DNA from: Portulaca oleracea
Taxonomy: Eukaryota > Streptophyta > Magnoliopsida > Caryophyllales > Portulacaceae
Assembly (NCBI GenBank): GCA_029582165.1
Contig: CM055892.1
Location: 2,265,347 to 2,329,346 of the forward strand
DNA: 64,000 nt
Direction: 5' to 3'
Below the pieces are notes generated by a model. That model was not told the DNA's origin. It ran no database searches and saw nothing but the letters and a program-made list of their open reading frames with translations. This document shows positions 1 through 10,773 of this stretch, piece after piece (position 1 is the stretch's first letter; each line of letters begins with the position of its first letter). The position numbers and the translations under genes were made by a program.

Positions 1-1011
1 TATGAACTACTTCCCTCTCTTTTAGTGTTTTCTTTCAATTTTTAGTTCTTTCATTTTTATTCCCCTTGTTTTAGTGTTTATCTTTTTCCTTTGTTTTATA
101 TTAGAAAAAAAATTTGAAAAAAAAATGAGGAAAAATTTTGAAAAGTTGGAAAAGAAGAAAAAAAAAATTGAGAGTGGTTCTATGAGGGTCGGGATGTGAA
201 AGTATTTTTGAGTGTTAGGAGAGTGTCCTTGAATGATAATTGAGCGAGAAAGAAAAGGGAGTGGATGGCAAGAGGGTAGATTTTAGGACTTAACCCAGTT
301 TTATCAGGCCGAAGTAGACCGTGACCACGGCGAGTTCCACCGCAGCTACGGTCTCGTTGCAGCTCATTCTTGAAAAAATTTCTGCCCCGAAGTGGACCGT
401 GACCACGGTATGTTCACTGTAGCCACGGTATCCACCCTGCAAATTTTCCCTTCTTTTTCCCCTGTCCGAACCACACCGTGCCCACGGTCAAATGGACCGT
501 GGCCACGGTCTATCGAAAACTGCGACTATTTTCGGGGGTTCAATATCATTTTCCCTCATTTCTCTTTCAATTTCCTTCATTCCCTCACCTTCGAAAACCT
601 CCCTAAAACCCTAAAACACCGATTCCTTGCCAAGATTTGACAAACCCATCACCAAATTCCTCCATTTCTCTCAAATCTCTCCCGCGAATCGTGCCCTAGC
701 TGCACCACGCCGCTGTGTTCGCCATTTTCGGTATTCCTTGTGGGCCTCTTGTTCCTTGTGGGGTTCGAAAATCATTCTCCACCTTCCCCAACACTTCAAT
801 CCAGGTATTCCTTGATTTATTGGTGCTTAAACACTCGATTTCTTGTTTATTTGGGTTGAATATTGTGCAAATTGCTTGCTGGGTTTGGTTGGACGAGTAG
901 GTTGAATTGGGGTTGAATTTTTGGTTGATATTGCTGAGTTTGGGAGTGTTATTGGTGAACTTTTGGGTTGAATTTTGTGGTTGATCGTGAATTCGTGGTT
1001 GCTCGGGATTT
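1..1011 (+). other. Athila-like element A: spacer upstream of the third ORF
   Basis: This is the non-coding internal spacer that precedes the third ORF. It contains a purine-rich stretch around 103-170, a cluster of GACCGT/ACGGTC palindromes at 311-520, and from about 600 a pyrimidine-rich stretch that could be the transcript leader of the ORF. No gag or pol lies in the window for this element, so its 5' two-thirds must lie upstream. No convincing protein is encoded here. Confidence 0.6.
311..520 (+). repeat. Paired palindrome repeats (GACCGT-loop-ACGGTC), internal copy
   Basis: Three units start near 311, 394 and 470. Each has two imperfect copies of a palindrome with stem GACCGT/ACGGTC around a variable tetraloop (GACC, GGCC, GCCC, AGCC and others). 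The same motif forms a tandem array in the 3' LTR of the element at 4899-5252. Confidence 0.8.
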
Positions 1012-1063
1012 TTGGGTATTGTTTGTGTTGTGTTTCGGTGTGTGGTGGTTGATTTTCTTGCAG
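805..1063 (+). other. Probable 5'-UTR intron of the element A third ORF
   Basis: A donor (CCAG|GTATTC) at 804/805 and an acceptor (TTTTCTTGCAG) ending at 1063 would remove 259 nt, leaving only 8 nt before the start codon at 1072. The interval is T/G-rich as expected for a plant intron. Spliced subgenomic mRNAs for the third ORF are known in Athila/Calypso elements. Not verified by RNA data. Confidence 0.55.
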
Positions 1064-1071
1064 TGACTTCA

Positions 1072-2460
1072 ATGGGTCGAGCAAAACGTGCCCGAACCGA
1101 GCCGAAATCGACCCCCGCCCCGTCAACCTCTGCTGAGCCTGACAAAACCCGATACAAGGGTCAACCGGCCTCGATTATTCAATGCGACCCAAAAATTAAG
1201 GTTAATTTCCGGGACGATATTCATAAGGCACGGTATGAGCGGCTCAAGAAGCGGAAAATTTGTGCTCCGGACCTCTATCATAAGGAGACGGCGAAGGATG
1301 TTTTTTGTAAGCCAAGCATGGACCTTTTCATAAAAGTATTGGGATGGGAGGTTTTCGCCACAATCAACGAACCTATCATCAAGCAACCGGTGCTCGAATT
1401 CCTTAGCTCTCTAGTAGTAAAGGAAGACGGCACATCCAACGCCTCTTTTTCATACATCGTGAACAAAAAGGAGGTCGAATGTAGGCTCAAAGACTTATGC
1501 AACGCTCTAGGCCTTCCTGAGGACGGCATCCTCTATGGCGAGTGCGTCAAATTCAATGAACAAGAAGCTATGCAAGCACTCACTTGCTGGAGGAGACGTT
1601 ACCCGAGGATTCGATCGCAACGAGCGAAGTATTATTGCCCAAGCAACTCTAAGGCCAGAGATTTCTGTAATCTGAGCGTCCGCATCTTCCACCGCATCAT
1701 TTCGAACTCTGTTTTTTGCCGTGACGCCAGGCGTTCAAGCATCCGGAAAGATGACCTCTTCGTCCTCTATAATGCGATCAATGGTCGTCGGGTCAACACT
1801 GGCTCGTGCATCCTCCATTGCCTTCGGGAGATAAGCCTCGAAACCCGGAACATGACTATTGGTATGGGTCACATCATCACCCATTTCCTAAGGAAGCAAG
1901 GGTTCGAGTCCTACTTAAGCAAGTGGACCCCCCGCTATTTCCCCGATCCTATCGACGGTGTTCGCCTACGAAAGATGGAATTCTTGGAGAAACACAAGAC
2001 GCGAACATTATATCGTCACGGGAACGAACCCCATAGCGTCGTGATTCATTTGGGCGACGACAATGCCGAACAACGTCTAGATGTCTCCGACCAACGCAAT
2101 TGGTCGTGTGGCCAAACTTTTGGGGATCAATTTGTGGTGGGTGGTCCCGGGGATCGAGCGGAGGAAGGTGAAGGAGGAGAAGAAGAAGAGGAGGAAGAAA
2201 AAGATGAGGAAGAAGAAGAAGGGGGTGAACAAGCGCAAGGGGATGAAGCCAAGCCGAGTCAACAACGGGACGCCGCTCTTGAGCGTATCAGCAAGCAACT
2301 CCAGGAGCTTCATGACGAGTTTCAAGTCCAATGGGAGCTCATCCAAAACCAGCAGCTCTTGATCGAAAACTTGCAAGGAATGATCGAGATCCAACAGGAG
2401 ACGCTGGCAAGCATCCAGTCACAACTCCAACCCCGTTCTCCACCGGGAGGGTCCGCTTGA
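1072..2460 (+). CDS. Athila-type third ORF protein (putative plant transposon protein domain)
   Basis: This encodes a 462-residue protein with no internal stop. I start it at the ATG at 1072 (MGRAKRAR...), directly after a splice acceptor; the open frame reaches back to 1012 only through a TTG codon. The first ~30 residues are basic and Pro/Ser-rich. About residues 40-320 form a globular part resembling the putative plant transposon protein / ATHILA ORF-1 family (a GWEVF stretch, then EFLSSL, then LCNALGLPEDG). Residues ~363-388 are almost pure Glu/Asp. Residues ~400-456 are a heptad-rich coiled coil ending in a Pro/Ser tail. Family members lie between pol and the 3' LTR of Athila-group elements, as here; their function is unknown and has been compared, without proof, to an envelope position. 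Intactness suggests a fairly young insertion. Domain assignment is by eye. Confidence 0.7.
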   Translation: MGRAKRARTEPKSTPAPSTSAEPDKTRYKGQPASIIQCDPKIKVNFRDDIHKARYERLKKRKICAPDLYHKETAKDVFCKPSMDLFIKVLGWEVFATINEPIIKQPVLEFLSSLVVKEDGTSNASFSYIVNKKEVECRLKDLCNALGLPEDGILYGECVKFNEQEAMQALTCWRRRYPRIRSQRAKYYCPSNSKARDFCNLSVRIFHRIISNSVFCRDARRSSIRKDDLFVLYNAINGRRVNTGSCILHCLREISLETRNMTIGMGHIITHFLRKQGFESYLSKWTPRYFPDPIDGVRLRKMEFLEKHKTRTLYRHGNEPHSVVIHLGDDNAEQRLDVSDQRNWSCGQTFGDQFVVGGPGDRAEEGEGGEEEEEEEKDEEEEEGGEQAQGDEAKPSQQRDAALERISKQLQELHDEFQVQWELIQNQQLLIENLQGMIEIQQETLASIQSQLQPRSPPGGSA

Positions 2461-4632
2461 GGACCGTTTGTAAGCACTCCACCCCCCCCCCACCCGACCT
2501 TTATCATTGTTTTTATTTACTTTATTTTGTGAAGTATAAGTGTGACTGAGTGCTTCTTCGGGGTTTTGGATGCGATGTCTGATGGTTTTGGATTGTGGAT
2601 CTCTCGATTTCATTTGGCATGAGCTACCATATTTTGGGGGTTGTTCGGATAGGATGCTCGGGTTTTTCCTTGTCTTGCTTGTCTTTCATGTATGGTCGGG
2701 TTGTTGGATGGTTGTTGGATGGTTGTTTGATGGTTGTTTGTCGGTTGTTTTTGTGGTTGGACTGTTGTTTAAGCATTTTTCATTTGTATTTTGGGCATTG
2801 ATGGATGTAACCGAATGTTTTTGTGATGAACGCAATGAATTAGTTGTTTGGTTAGTGCGTATCGAGTTTCACCCTTATTTCCCGCCTCAATGAGTGAGAT
2901 TCGGGGATAAGGTAAGTCATTGGCAATGTATATATTGTTAATATTTTCGTTTTTCTTCTTTTCAATTTCTTTTCATAATCTTTTAAGTTAGTTTTTCCTT
3001 TCTTTTGCTTTTGGTCTCGCATGCGAATTCCATAGTTATAAATTCGCCTTTTACTCTAACATTGTTCTGACTCTCTTGAACGACGACTTCGGATCGATAT
3101 TTTTAACGCTTATGAAGAGCTTGAGGTAATATCTTTTGGGTGGCGAACCCCTTTGAGTGTCTGTGTTGGGATATCTATTGCTGTTGGAGCTGTGTGGGCT
3201 CGGGTCGCCACCATTTCTACCTGCTAGTTGTTTTAGTTTGTTTGTGTTTTGTAGGTTCTCTACCCTTTTCATGTGACACCTTCCCTCAATGAGAACATTG
3301 TGGAGTTTAAGTGTGGGGAAAGAGATATTCTGTTCCAAGGGTAGATCACCTAGTCGTTTTGTTCTTTGTTTCCCTAGTTTTTGCTTAAAAATTTAAAAAT
3401 TTTTGTGTGAAAATGGAGAAAAAAGGGAGTGAAAACCTTTTCGTTTTTCTTTTTGTTTTGTCTTTGTTTTGCTTTGTTTCCTGGATCTCGTTATCAAAGT
3501 TGAGAAGTCGTTCTTAAACTTCTTTCTAAAAGTAATCGGTTGGAGCATTTTCGACCCTAACTCGGGTTCTAGTCGAGACTTACCCTTAATAGACTCCCTT
3601 CATTGAGTGTCTTGTGAGACTCTCGTTCCTTTCTCGTTTTGTTGGGAACCTGGAGATTCTAGAGGCTTGTGTCTGAGTCTATTTTGTTTCTCGTTTAGCA
3701 AAAGCAAAAAGTGCAAGAAGAAAAGAAAAGAAAGAAAAAGGAAAAAGAAAGAAGAAAGCTTTCATAAGATATAATAACCTGAATAAGTGGAGCGTGTCGC
3801 TGAAGACATTAACCACCATACACTTAGCCAACCTACACGGGCCCGGTATTCGTGGTACGGCACTAGATACCCCTTAACCCTCCTCCTTTATCACTTTGCA
3901 ACGGAGAGGCGTATGGAAAAGACCGTGTTGGGAGGGTATACCCCTTATATGGGCCGACTAATTCCCGAAAGTAAGGCTAATACCGACTTTTAAAAACCAA
4001 AAAGAAAAAAAAAAGAGAAAAAGAAGAAAGAAAGAAAAGGTTTGCTTCTAAAAAGAGTGGGGCTTCCCCTTGCATCACCTACGGCCCTCACCGAGCCAAG
4101 GGCGACCAAATGCGAGGGAGGGCAACACTCCTCTCAGTTGTTTCGTTGTTTTCAAATTCGGACGCGAGTTTTTAAAGTCTTTTGGTTCCCGTTAAACCCT
4201 CGTTGTGCTTTTGCTGTGGGGTTTCGCTTGTTAGAAGGTGTAGGGAGTTGAAAATCTTTACGATCGACCTTTTTCCGAGTTCGGTGTTTGTGTGATGCTC
4301 CTAACGATTACTTTGGGAGGTTTAATCGCGATTTCTTAATTTGGATTGTGAGATCTTGTGAATCAAAGCCCTTACTTTTCGTTCTTTTTGTTTTCTTCGG
4401 TTTTGTTTTCACTTTCCCTCTCTCCTTTTTCTTTGGCTTTTGTGGGTACAGCCGCTACAAACCCTCACGAGTCCACCTTGTCCACCCGGGTCCCGGGCTG
4501 CCGGGGGGTTCAAAGGGCTTGGTGCATACGCTAAATGCACCCGTTTCTCTCCCACGACAGAGGAGTTTGTGTTAGTTAGTTAGTTTTTGTTCTGTTTTGC
4601 TCCGGACGAGCAAAGGTTTAAGTATGGGGGGG
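2461..4632 (+). other. Element A 3' non-coding region and polypurine tract
   Basis: About 2.2 kb without credible coding. It has T/G-rich runs (2680-2760), an Athila-typical phrase near 3290-3320 (GGAGTTTAAGTGTGGGG), long purine tracts at about 3700-3760 and 3994-4040, and at 4606-4632 the hallmark GACGAGCAAAGG phrase followed by AAGTATGGGGGGG. That run directly abuts the LTR start TGTTTAGACA and is the plus-strand primer (PPT). Confidence 0.7.
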
Positions 4633-6367
4633 TGTTTAGACACAATTTCGTGTCTAAATACCGCCTAAATCCTTAGGCTTTTGACTTGTTTCGTAGCTTG
4701 TTTTAATAACTTTTAATGCGTTTTGGTTTCTTTTGTAGGTTCCGAAGTGTTTTACTCAAAACGAGTCTAAATGGGCCAATTTTGCACCAATCTTGGGAAT
4801 CCCGAGATTCCCTAAGATTCCCCGAGCCCTGGTCGTGTCAAAGGCAGTGGAAGCGGAAGCAACGGTTGAAGAGCACCCTGAAGAAAACTTTGGCCGAGAG
4901 AGACCGTGGCCACGGTCACCTTGACCGTAGCCACGGTGTGATTGAGCCAAGGCCTAAGGAAGAAACCTTGCACCCGAGATAGACCGTGGTCATGGTCAAT
5001 CTGACCGTAGCGACAGTGAGATCTTTACCCTGCCTAAGGAAGAACCTAGTCGAGCAAGACCGTGGCCACGAACCCCCATGACCGTAGCCACGGCGGTGCG
5101 AAGGAGCGAAAAGTTGTCAGCCCTAATCGCCTAGACCGTGCCCACGGTGCATGGGTATCGTACCCACGGTGATGCGAAGCGAAGAGAAGAATCGCCTGCC
5201 TTACGTAGGACCGTGACCGCGGTCACTTTGACCTTGCCCACGGTCCCCTGCGAGACAGTCTTGTCTGTTGTGTAAAATGATGAGTTTTGAGTAACAACCT
5301 TGATTACTATTTAATATATTTAGGTCATTTTAGCTAAACATCATCTGGACAGCAGCTTTTATCTATCTTTTATGATACTTTAGCACTCTTTATAACATTT
5401 TAAGCCTTAGATTAGAGTGATTAAGGAAGATCTTTGCTGAGATTATTAGTTCTTGTATTAGATTCTCTTGATTATTATTGGAAGTTTGAAGATTATTCTC
5501 AACTTTGGAGCATTGGAGCTTTATTATTCTGAAGTTTTCTCCCTTGTCATCACAATCAATGAGCATTTCTTGACCTTTCTCTCTCTAATTTATTGCTTAT
5601 TTACTAATCTCTGTTTTTGTTATTATTAATATTGTTGGTATTGTTGAATGTTTATTGTCATCTTATCTACTCTTTTAAACATGAATGAAGTTGTTGATGT
5701 TATTATCATGATAGTTAGGATGTTTAGTGGCTAGAACCTTAATGGGTTAGGGAGATATTAAGGGTGTGAATGGGTGATTAGGTTTGGGTTAACAATATTA
5801 GTGAGTAACTAGTTAGGAAATCAACTTCCTAACCCTATCCTTCCCTCAAGTGGGATGTATTTGGGTGTGAAAGCATCCCGAATACATCCAACGCTTGTTG
5901 GAAGGTAGGAATTAGGATAGTTAGTATTCTAGTTCGCGAAAGCGAATAGAAACTAACTAGGAAGTTCTGTTCTATTAACTTTCCCGGGTCTGTCGATGGA
6001 TTTTTGGGAAGTTAATCCGGACTAGCCTTGAAAGAGGAAGCCCGGTAGGTATTTTTCTAACGGAATTACCATTTGATTTCCCCTTCTAGTTACTCTCTTG
6101 TTGCGAAACCCATTTCCTCATTCCCGTTTGCATCCCGAAAGTCTCCCAACACCCATTGCTTCACGTTTTTTACTGAACCTAGTGTGTTTGTGTTGTTCTT
6201 ACCCTCAATTCTATCATCCTTTCATGATCGTAAACCATACCTAGAGTCAACTAGTTGCAGCTAAGGCCCCTAGCTCCCTGTGGAAGAACGATAAAGTCGT
6301 GGTCTTACAAACCACTTGACTAACAGGTAGTTATGTTGTCCGAGTTTGATCTACACTTTTGACCACA
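4633..6367 (+). mobile_element. 3' LTR of Athila-like element A
   Basis: The LTR starts with TGTTTAGACA immediately after the G7 polypurine tract. Its first 24 nt can fold into a hairpin (TTTAGACAC ... GTGTCTAAA). It contains a five-unit palindrome array (4899-5252), an AT-rich TATA-like stretch near 5312-5322, and a 3' part typical of Athila LTRs (CTCCCTGTGG near 6275, a CGTGGTCTTAC phrase near 6298). The end is set at 6365-6367 (…GACCACA), where sequence becomes in-frame Tat polyprotein (SIKGR...SDFL). The 5' LTR is outside the window, so the exact end and target duplication cannot be confirmed. Confidence 0.75.
4899..5252 (+). repeat. Tandem palindrome array in the LTR, five ~77-bp units
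   Basis: Units begin near 4902, 4981, 5058, 5132 and 5208. Each carries two GACCGT-NNNN-ACGGTC palindromes separated by 6-8 nt, the first unit being the most perfect (GACCGTGGCCACGGTC). Loops vary (GGCC, AGCC, GGTC, GCCC, GACC) more than stems. Confidence 0.85.
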
Positions 6368-8208
6368 TAAGTCCATAAAGGGGCGTGCAGTTTCTGATTT
6401 TTTGGTTGAGTTTCCTACAGGAAGTCCTGACACAGGGGGCTTGGAGTTTAGTGATGAACAAATATTTCAAGTTGAAGAGGAAACCTAGAAGCTATACTTT
6501 GATGGTGCTGCTAATCAGGTGGTATGCGGGGCCGGAGCCCTGTTAGTTTCCCCCGAAGATACACTTTCCTTTGGCAGTCAAGCTTGACTTTGAGGCTACT
6601 AACAATGCTGCTGAGTATGAAGCTTGTATCTTGGGGTTACGTGTGGCCTTGGAGATGGGAATTCGAAGGCTACGAGTGTTTGGGGACTCCAGTTTGATCG
6701 TCAATCAAGCTACTAGTCTATGGAAGGTGAAAAGCGAATCCTTGGCACTTTACCAGCAACATTTGTCCAAGCTAGCTGAGAAGTTCAACCATATTGAGTT
6801 CAAATATCTACCAAGGGGTTACAATGAGCTGGCCGACGCGCTAGCCAAGCTTTCATCTATGATAGCCATGCCCGAAAAAGATCAGGCCTTAGCAGTGACT
6901 GTGGAGAGGAGAACTCGTCCTACTCATCAACAGCTAATGATCGGTTCGGTCAGTACTGATGCATGGTTCTTTGATATTTATGCATTTCTGAAAGACGGTT
7001 CGTACCCACCAAATGCTGAGCGTCAAGCCAGAAGGGCCATTCGGTTAGTTGCTTCTCAATATTGTATTATTCAGGACGATCTGTACAAGAAGACCGCTAC
7101 AGGGATAAACCTCCTATGTGTTGATAGGGAGGAAGCTGAGGAATTAATGAAATCCACTCATGGAGGGGAGTGTGGACCACATATGAACGGCAGAATGTTG
7201 GTTAAGAAGATTCAGAGAGCAGGGTATTTCTGGTCGACTATGGAGTCCGATTATCTCCAGTTTGTGAGGAAATGTCAGAAATGTCAAGAGTATGCTGATC
7301 TCAAGCATCAACCGTCCTCTTATTTGACCACTTTGGCCTCACTTTGGCCATTTTCAGTATGGGGAATCGACATTATAGGGAAGATTTCACCTCAAGGTAC
7401 AGGAGCACATGAATACGTGTTGGTAGCTGTGGAATACTTTACTAAGTGGGTAGAAGCTGCTTCATACTCAAAAATCACTTCGAAGCATGTGGCCAAGTTC
7501 ATGCTGAGGAACATCATTTGTAGATACGGGGTGCCACATGAGGTGATCAGTGACAACGGGAGCCATTTCATGGGCGAGTTTGCTGCTCTTTTGGCCAAGT
7601 ACAAAGTCCGACATCACAATGCTTCTCCCTATCGGCCACAAACCAATGGAGCGGTAGAGGCTGTAAATAAAACTCTGGAGAAAATTATCAAAAAGATGGC
7701 TGTCACTTATAAAGATTGGCCCGAAAAGCTTCCTTTTGCACTATGGGGATATCGAACGTCAATTCGGACTGCAACCAGAGCTACGCCATACTCTTTGGTG
7801 TACGGGATGGAAACAGTCTTGCCAGTAGAGCTTGTCTTTCCTTCCTTAAGGATCATTACTGAAAGTCAAATCCCTGAGGCCGAATGGGCCCGAGCTAGGT
7901 ATGAGGAGTTGGTGTTGTTGGATGAAAGACGACTCTGTGCTTTACATAACATTCAGCTTTATCAAAGTCGAATTTCCCGAGCGTTCAATAAGAAAGTCAA
8001 AGATCGGAATTTAACAGAAGGAGACCTAGTATTGCAGGAAATGAGAGCAGCTCATTAGGATCCTCGAGGCAAGTTTGCCCCAAATTGTAAGGGTCCCTAC
8101 ATCGTCATTTCTATCACTCCAGGGGGCGCCGCCCGATTGGCCACACCTGAAGGAGAGGAACACACTCAGCCTGTGAACTTGGATTAGTTGAAAAGATATT
8201 ATGTTTAA
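6368..8208 (+). pseudogene. Tat-lineage pol remnant: RNase H and integrase (element B)
   Basis: The longest open part, 6571-8058, covers a plant Tat-type second RNase H (EATNNAAEYEACI, FGDSSLI), the integrase zinc finger (HGGECGPH ... CQKCQ) and the integrase core with all three acidic residues visible: D in WGIDIIG, D in ISDNGSHF, E in NGAVEAVN. Upstream the reading continues to 6368 but has a TAG at 6486-6488 and a frameshift near 6560. Downstream the C-terminal part (DPRGKF...GGAARL) is cut by TAG at 8056-8058 and TAG at 8185-8187. Gag, protease and RT are missing because element A interrupts the copy. It is close to the integrase of element C but clearly diverged. Non-functional. Confidence 0.9.
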
Positions 8209-8842
8209 GCCTCTAAGGGTTGGTATCCTTAGCTACTTAGACATGCATTATCTTATAAAAGCAAGCAACCGAACTGCCAATAGGCCACTTGCTTATGAGA
8301 GAAAAAAGAATGAAAAAAAAAGAGTGAAAAACTATAGAGTGGCTAACTTGAAAACCTCTTTGAGGCAAGTCAGGCAAAAGGAGAGTAAAAAAAATGATGA
8401 AAAAAAAAAGAAAAAAAAAAGAAAATGAGAGACTAGCTTGAAAATCCTTCGGGACAAGTTAGGTAAAAGGAGAGAATAAAGTTGTTGCAGCTGACGTTCT
8501 GTTTTTGAAGAACGAAAAGAAGAACATGGCTTGTGTTGATTCTTATAAAACATAAATGTAATACTTTACTTATATAAATAAAAGGAGTACATCTTTTAAT
8601 ACATTTTGTTTTATTAATATTCTAAAGGAAAAGCATCAAATAAAATATATAGAATACGCATTTCTTTCATTACATTTCTTTCTCTCCACCCTACTTATTT
8701 AAGTACTAAGTCTAGTCCTAGTTGAGTTGGAGTCGATGTAGGCTCATTAATGCTCATTCGGTCGGATTTGCTTGTTTTTCCTTGCTTGAGTGTGTTTCTT
8801 CTTTGGATCCCGACTCAGGTTCGTTAGTCACGATGATACTTT
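8209..8842 (+). other. Element B spacer between integrase and the antisense DUF7745 gene
   Basis: Non-coding. Two copies of a roughly 110-bp repeat (near 8336-8440 and 8430-8480: GGCTAACTTGAAAAC... / GACTAGCTTGAAAAT..., both followed by AAAAGGAGAG) and purine-rich tracts (8300-8430). The rest is AT-rich with no clear feature. Confidence 0.6.
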
Positions 8843-10151
8843 TCAGCTTCGGGGTGTCTCGGAGAGGCGAACGAGACTTTCTTTCACACCAACGGTGGTA
8901 GCAAGCCAGCTACAATAGGCGTCCGTCGAAGTGGTGGAGATATGGTTAGGAGCAGGTGCTTCCTTTCCAGCCCGTTTCTTCCAATATTTGATCCATGATT
9001 CAATCACAGACCCTTGGATATGGGTAAGGTTGGGAATCTCACATGGAGGAAGGGGAATGTCTTGAGAATACCCCATTTGCCGCATGACTCGATCGGGGAA
9101 ATAATATGTCAACTCCGTAAGGCCGAGCATAGTGAGGTGGGCCACCTTGCGAGAATGGCTCGAGAAACATGGTACTTTCCACCATTGAACCCACCAACGG
9201 ACTTCCTTGTGGTTCTTGAGGAAGATAACCCATTCATCAAAATTGCGGCGGGTGTCGAACTTCCTTTTGCGTTGACAAAAGTTGGCTAGCTCCGAAGAAG
9301 TAAGGGAAGAGAAAACCATGTCTAAATGCTCCATAAGCCACATCTACAGGTGGAGGAAAGAAAGTGAGAATTTTGGTTGCAAAAAAAGAATGTATCACAA
9401 CCAAAACAAAAAGAAAAGAAAAATCGACACATGATTCCACATGGACCACTCAAATGATCCATGCAAAATCAGAGAAATTAAAAAAAAACAAAAAAGAGAA
9501 AAAGAAAAAAAAGGAAAAAGTGTCGATACTCACTTGAAGAGTGAGAGGACTTCCGCGAAAGGTCTGCGTTGTAGCCCATGAATCGAGGCTAAGGAGTGTT
9601 TCGGCAATCATCATCGGAGCAAGGTTATAACCCCGAGACATCTCATCTACGATATGAATGAGGGAGATAGGTGCGAAACCCAAACCAGCGTGATAAAATA
9701 AAAATTCGGAAAGAATGCAAAATACCAAACCTCGCACTCGCAACGCTGGGTTGAGTCTAAGCACCCCCAGTGATTGAAAGAATTCCACTAAGGCTTGCAA
9801 ATTGACGGTATTGCCCACCAAGATGTGTCCCAATGCTCGATGATTTAAGTTCGTTAATTCCTCGAATTTTTCACGATGATTGTGAGCGAGAGAAGGAGTT
9901 ATCGATGGAGCGTAAAGGTCGAACTTGAGCATGCAAGCCCATTCTTCAGGGAGAAGGCACAATTCGTTCCAAGAGAAGCGAAAGACATGGAACTTAGGGT
10001 CCCAAAAGGTCAGGGCCACTTTAAGGAACCCGCAATCAATTTTCACTTGCTTGAGGCTCAAAATCAGGGAAAGATTGTAGTAAGTAAGGAGCCGTTTCTC
10101 GGGTTTGGTGAGTGTGGTCATCCATGAGTTGAGTTTCCTTTCGAAGGCCAT
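8843..10151 (-). CDS. Antisense DUF7745-type gene of element B (2 exons, intact)
   Basis: Exon 1 is 10151-9534 (206 codons from MAFERKLNSW) and exon 2 is 9343-8843 (166 codons plus stop). The intron (9533-9344, 190 bp) has a GTGAG donor and a CTGTAG acceptor, phase 0; joining it restores the conserved phrase SPLTLQ-MWLMEHLD. The 372-residue product matches the plant DUF7745 family as I know it: a WD-F-RF-EL-PEE pattern near residues 60-90, a LVFCILSEFLFYH segment near 150-160, and APMMIAETLLSLD near 185. It runs opposite to the retroelement, between integrase and 3' LTR; extra antisense ORFs at this position are known from Tat-lineage elements. Function unknown. The frame is uninterrupted although pol and the PMD gene of this copy are broken. 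The element C homologue has the intron at the same place. Confidence 0.75.
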
Positions 10152-10773
10152 GATTGCAAGTAAAGGAAAAGGGATTTGAGAGAGAACAAAGAATGGGATG
10201 AAGGTGCAAAATGACAAAACAAGCTTATATAGCTTCAGTTCTGCCAAGTACATGGTTGCTCAACTGGAGGCAGGGGGATGTACATGGCATCCAGCGACAC
10301 GTATTCGGATGAACCATGGTGCCTGGCACCGCGTGTAGGCCGACCGGCCACTACCAGGGGATGAACTCGTTTTGTGAGTTCACACCCCTACGTGCATGCA
10401 TCCAGACGCGTTTATGCATGGGTTGCTACGTGTTTTCTTAGTATTTTAATTTTTTCCTTTATTAATGTAAAAATGTAATTTTATTTTCCTCTTTTAGTTT
10501 TAGAAATTGTAATTTTCGTTGTATATTATTCTTTTCTTTTATTTCTCCTTTGTAAACAGTCAGGGGTTGACCTAAAAATAAATAAAAATGGGAGCTTGCA
10601 TGTTGCATCATTAGAGAGTCAAAATCACATAAAATCGCGTCTGCCTGATTTCATCTTAACTGCGCATTTCTTTATTACATGGCACTTCTTTTACATTGCA
10701 TAATAAGGAAAAGAAAAGAAGGAAAAAGGGAAAGCCTTGCCACAATGCCTAGAAGTTTGCGCCAAAACCGCCG
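10152..10773. other. Spacer between the two antisense units of element B
   Basis: Putative promoter side of the antisense DUF7745 gene and 3' side of the PMD pseudogene. It contains a palindrome at 10334-10353 (GTAGGCCGACCGGCCACTAC), one of four related hairpins in element B non-coding DNA. Otherwise AT-rich. Confidence 0.55.

Noticed and set aside
2077..2394. Minus-strand hydrophobic frame opposite the Athila third ORF
   Set aside because: Shadow of the GAA/GAG-rich acidic stretch.
1072..2460. Third ORF as a retroviral envelope gene
   Set aside because: No signal peptide or transmembrane segment; acidic stretch and coiled coil instead.
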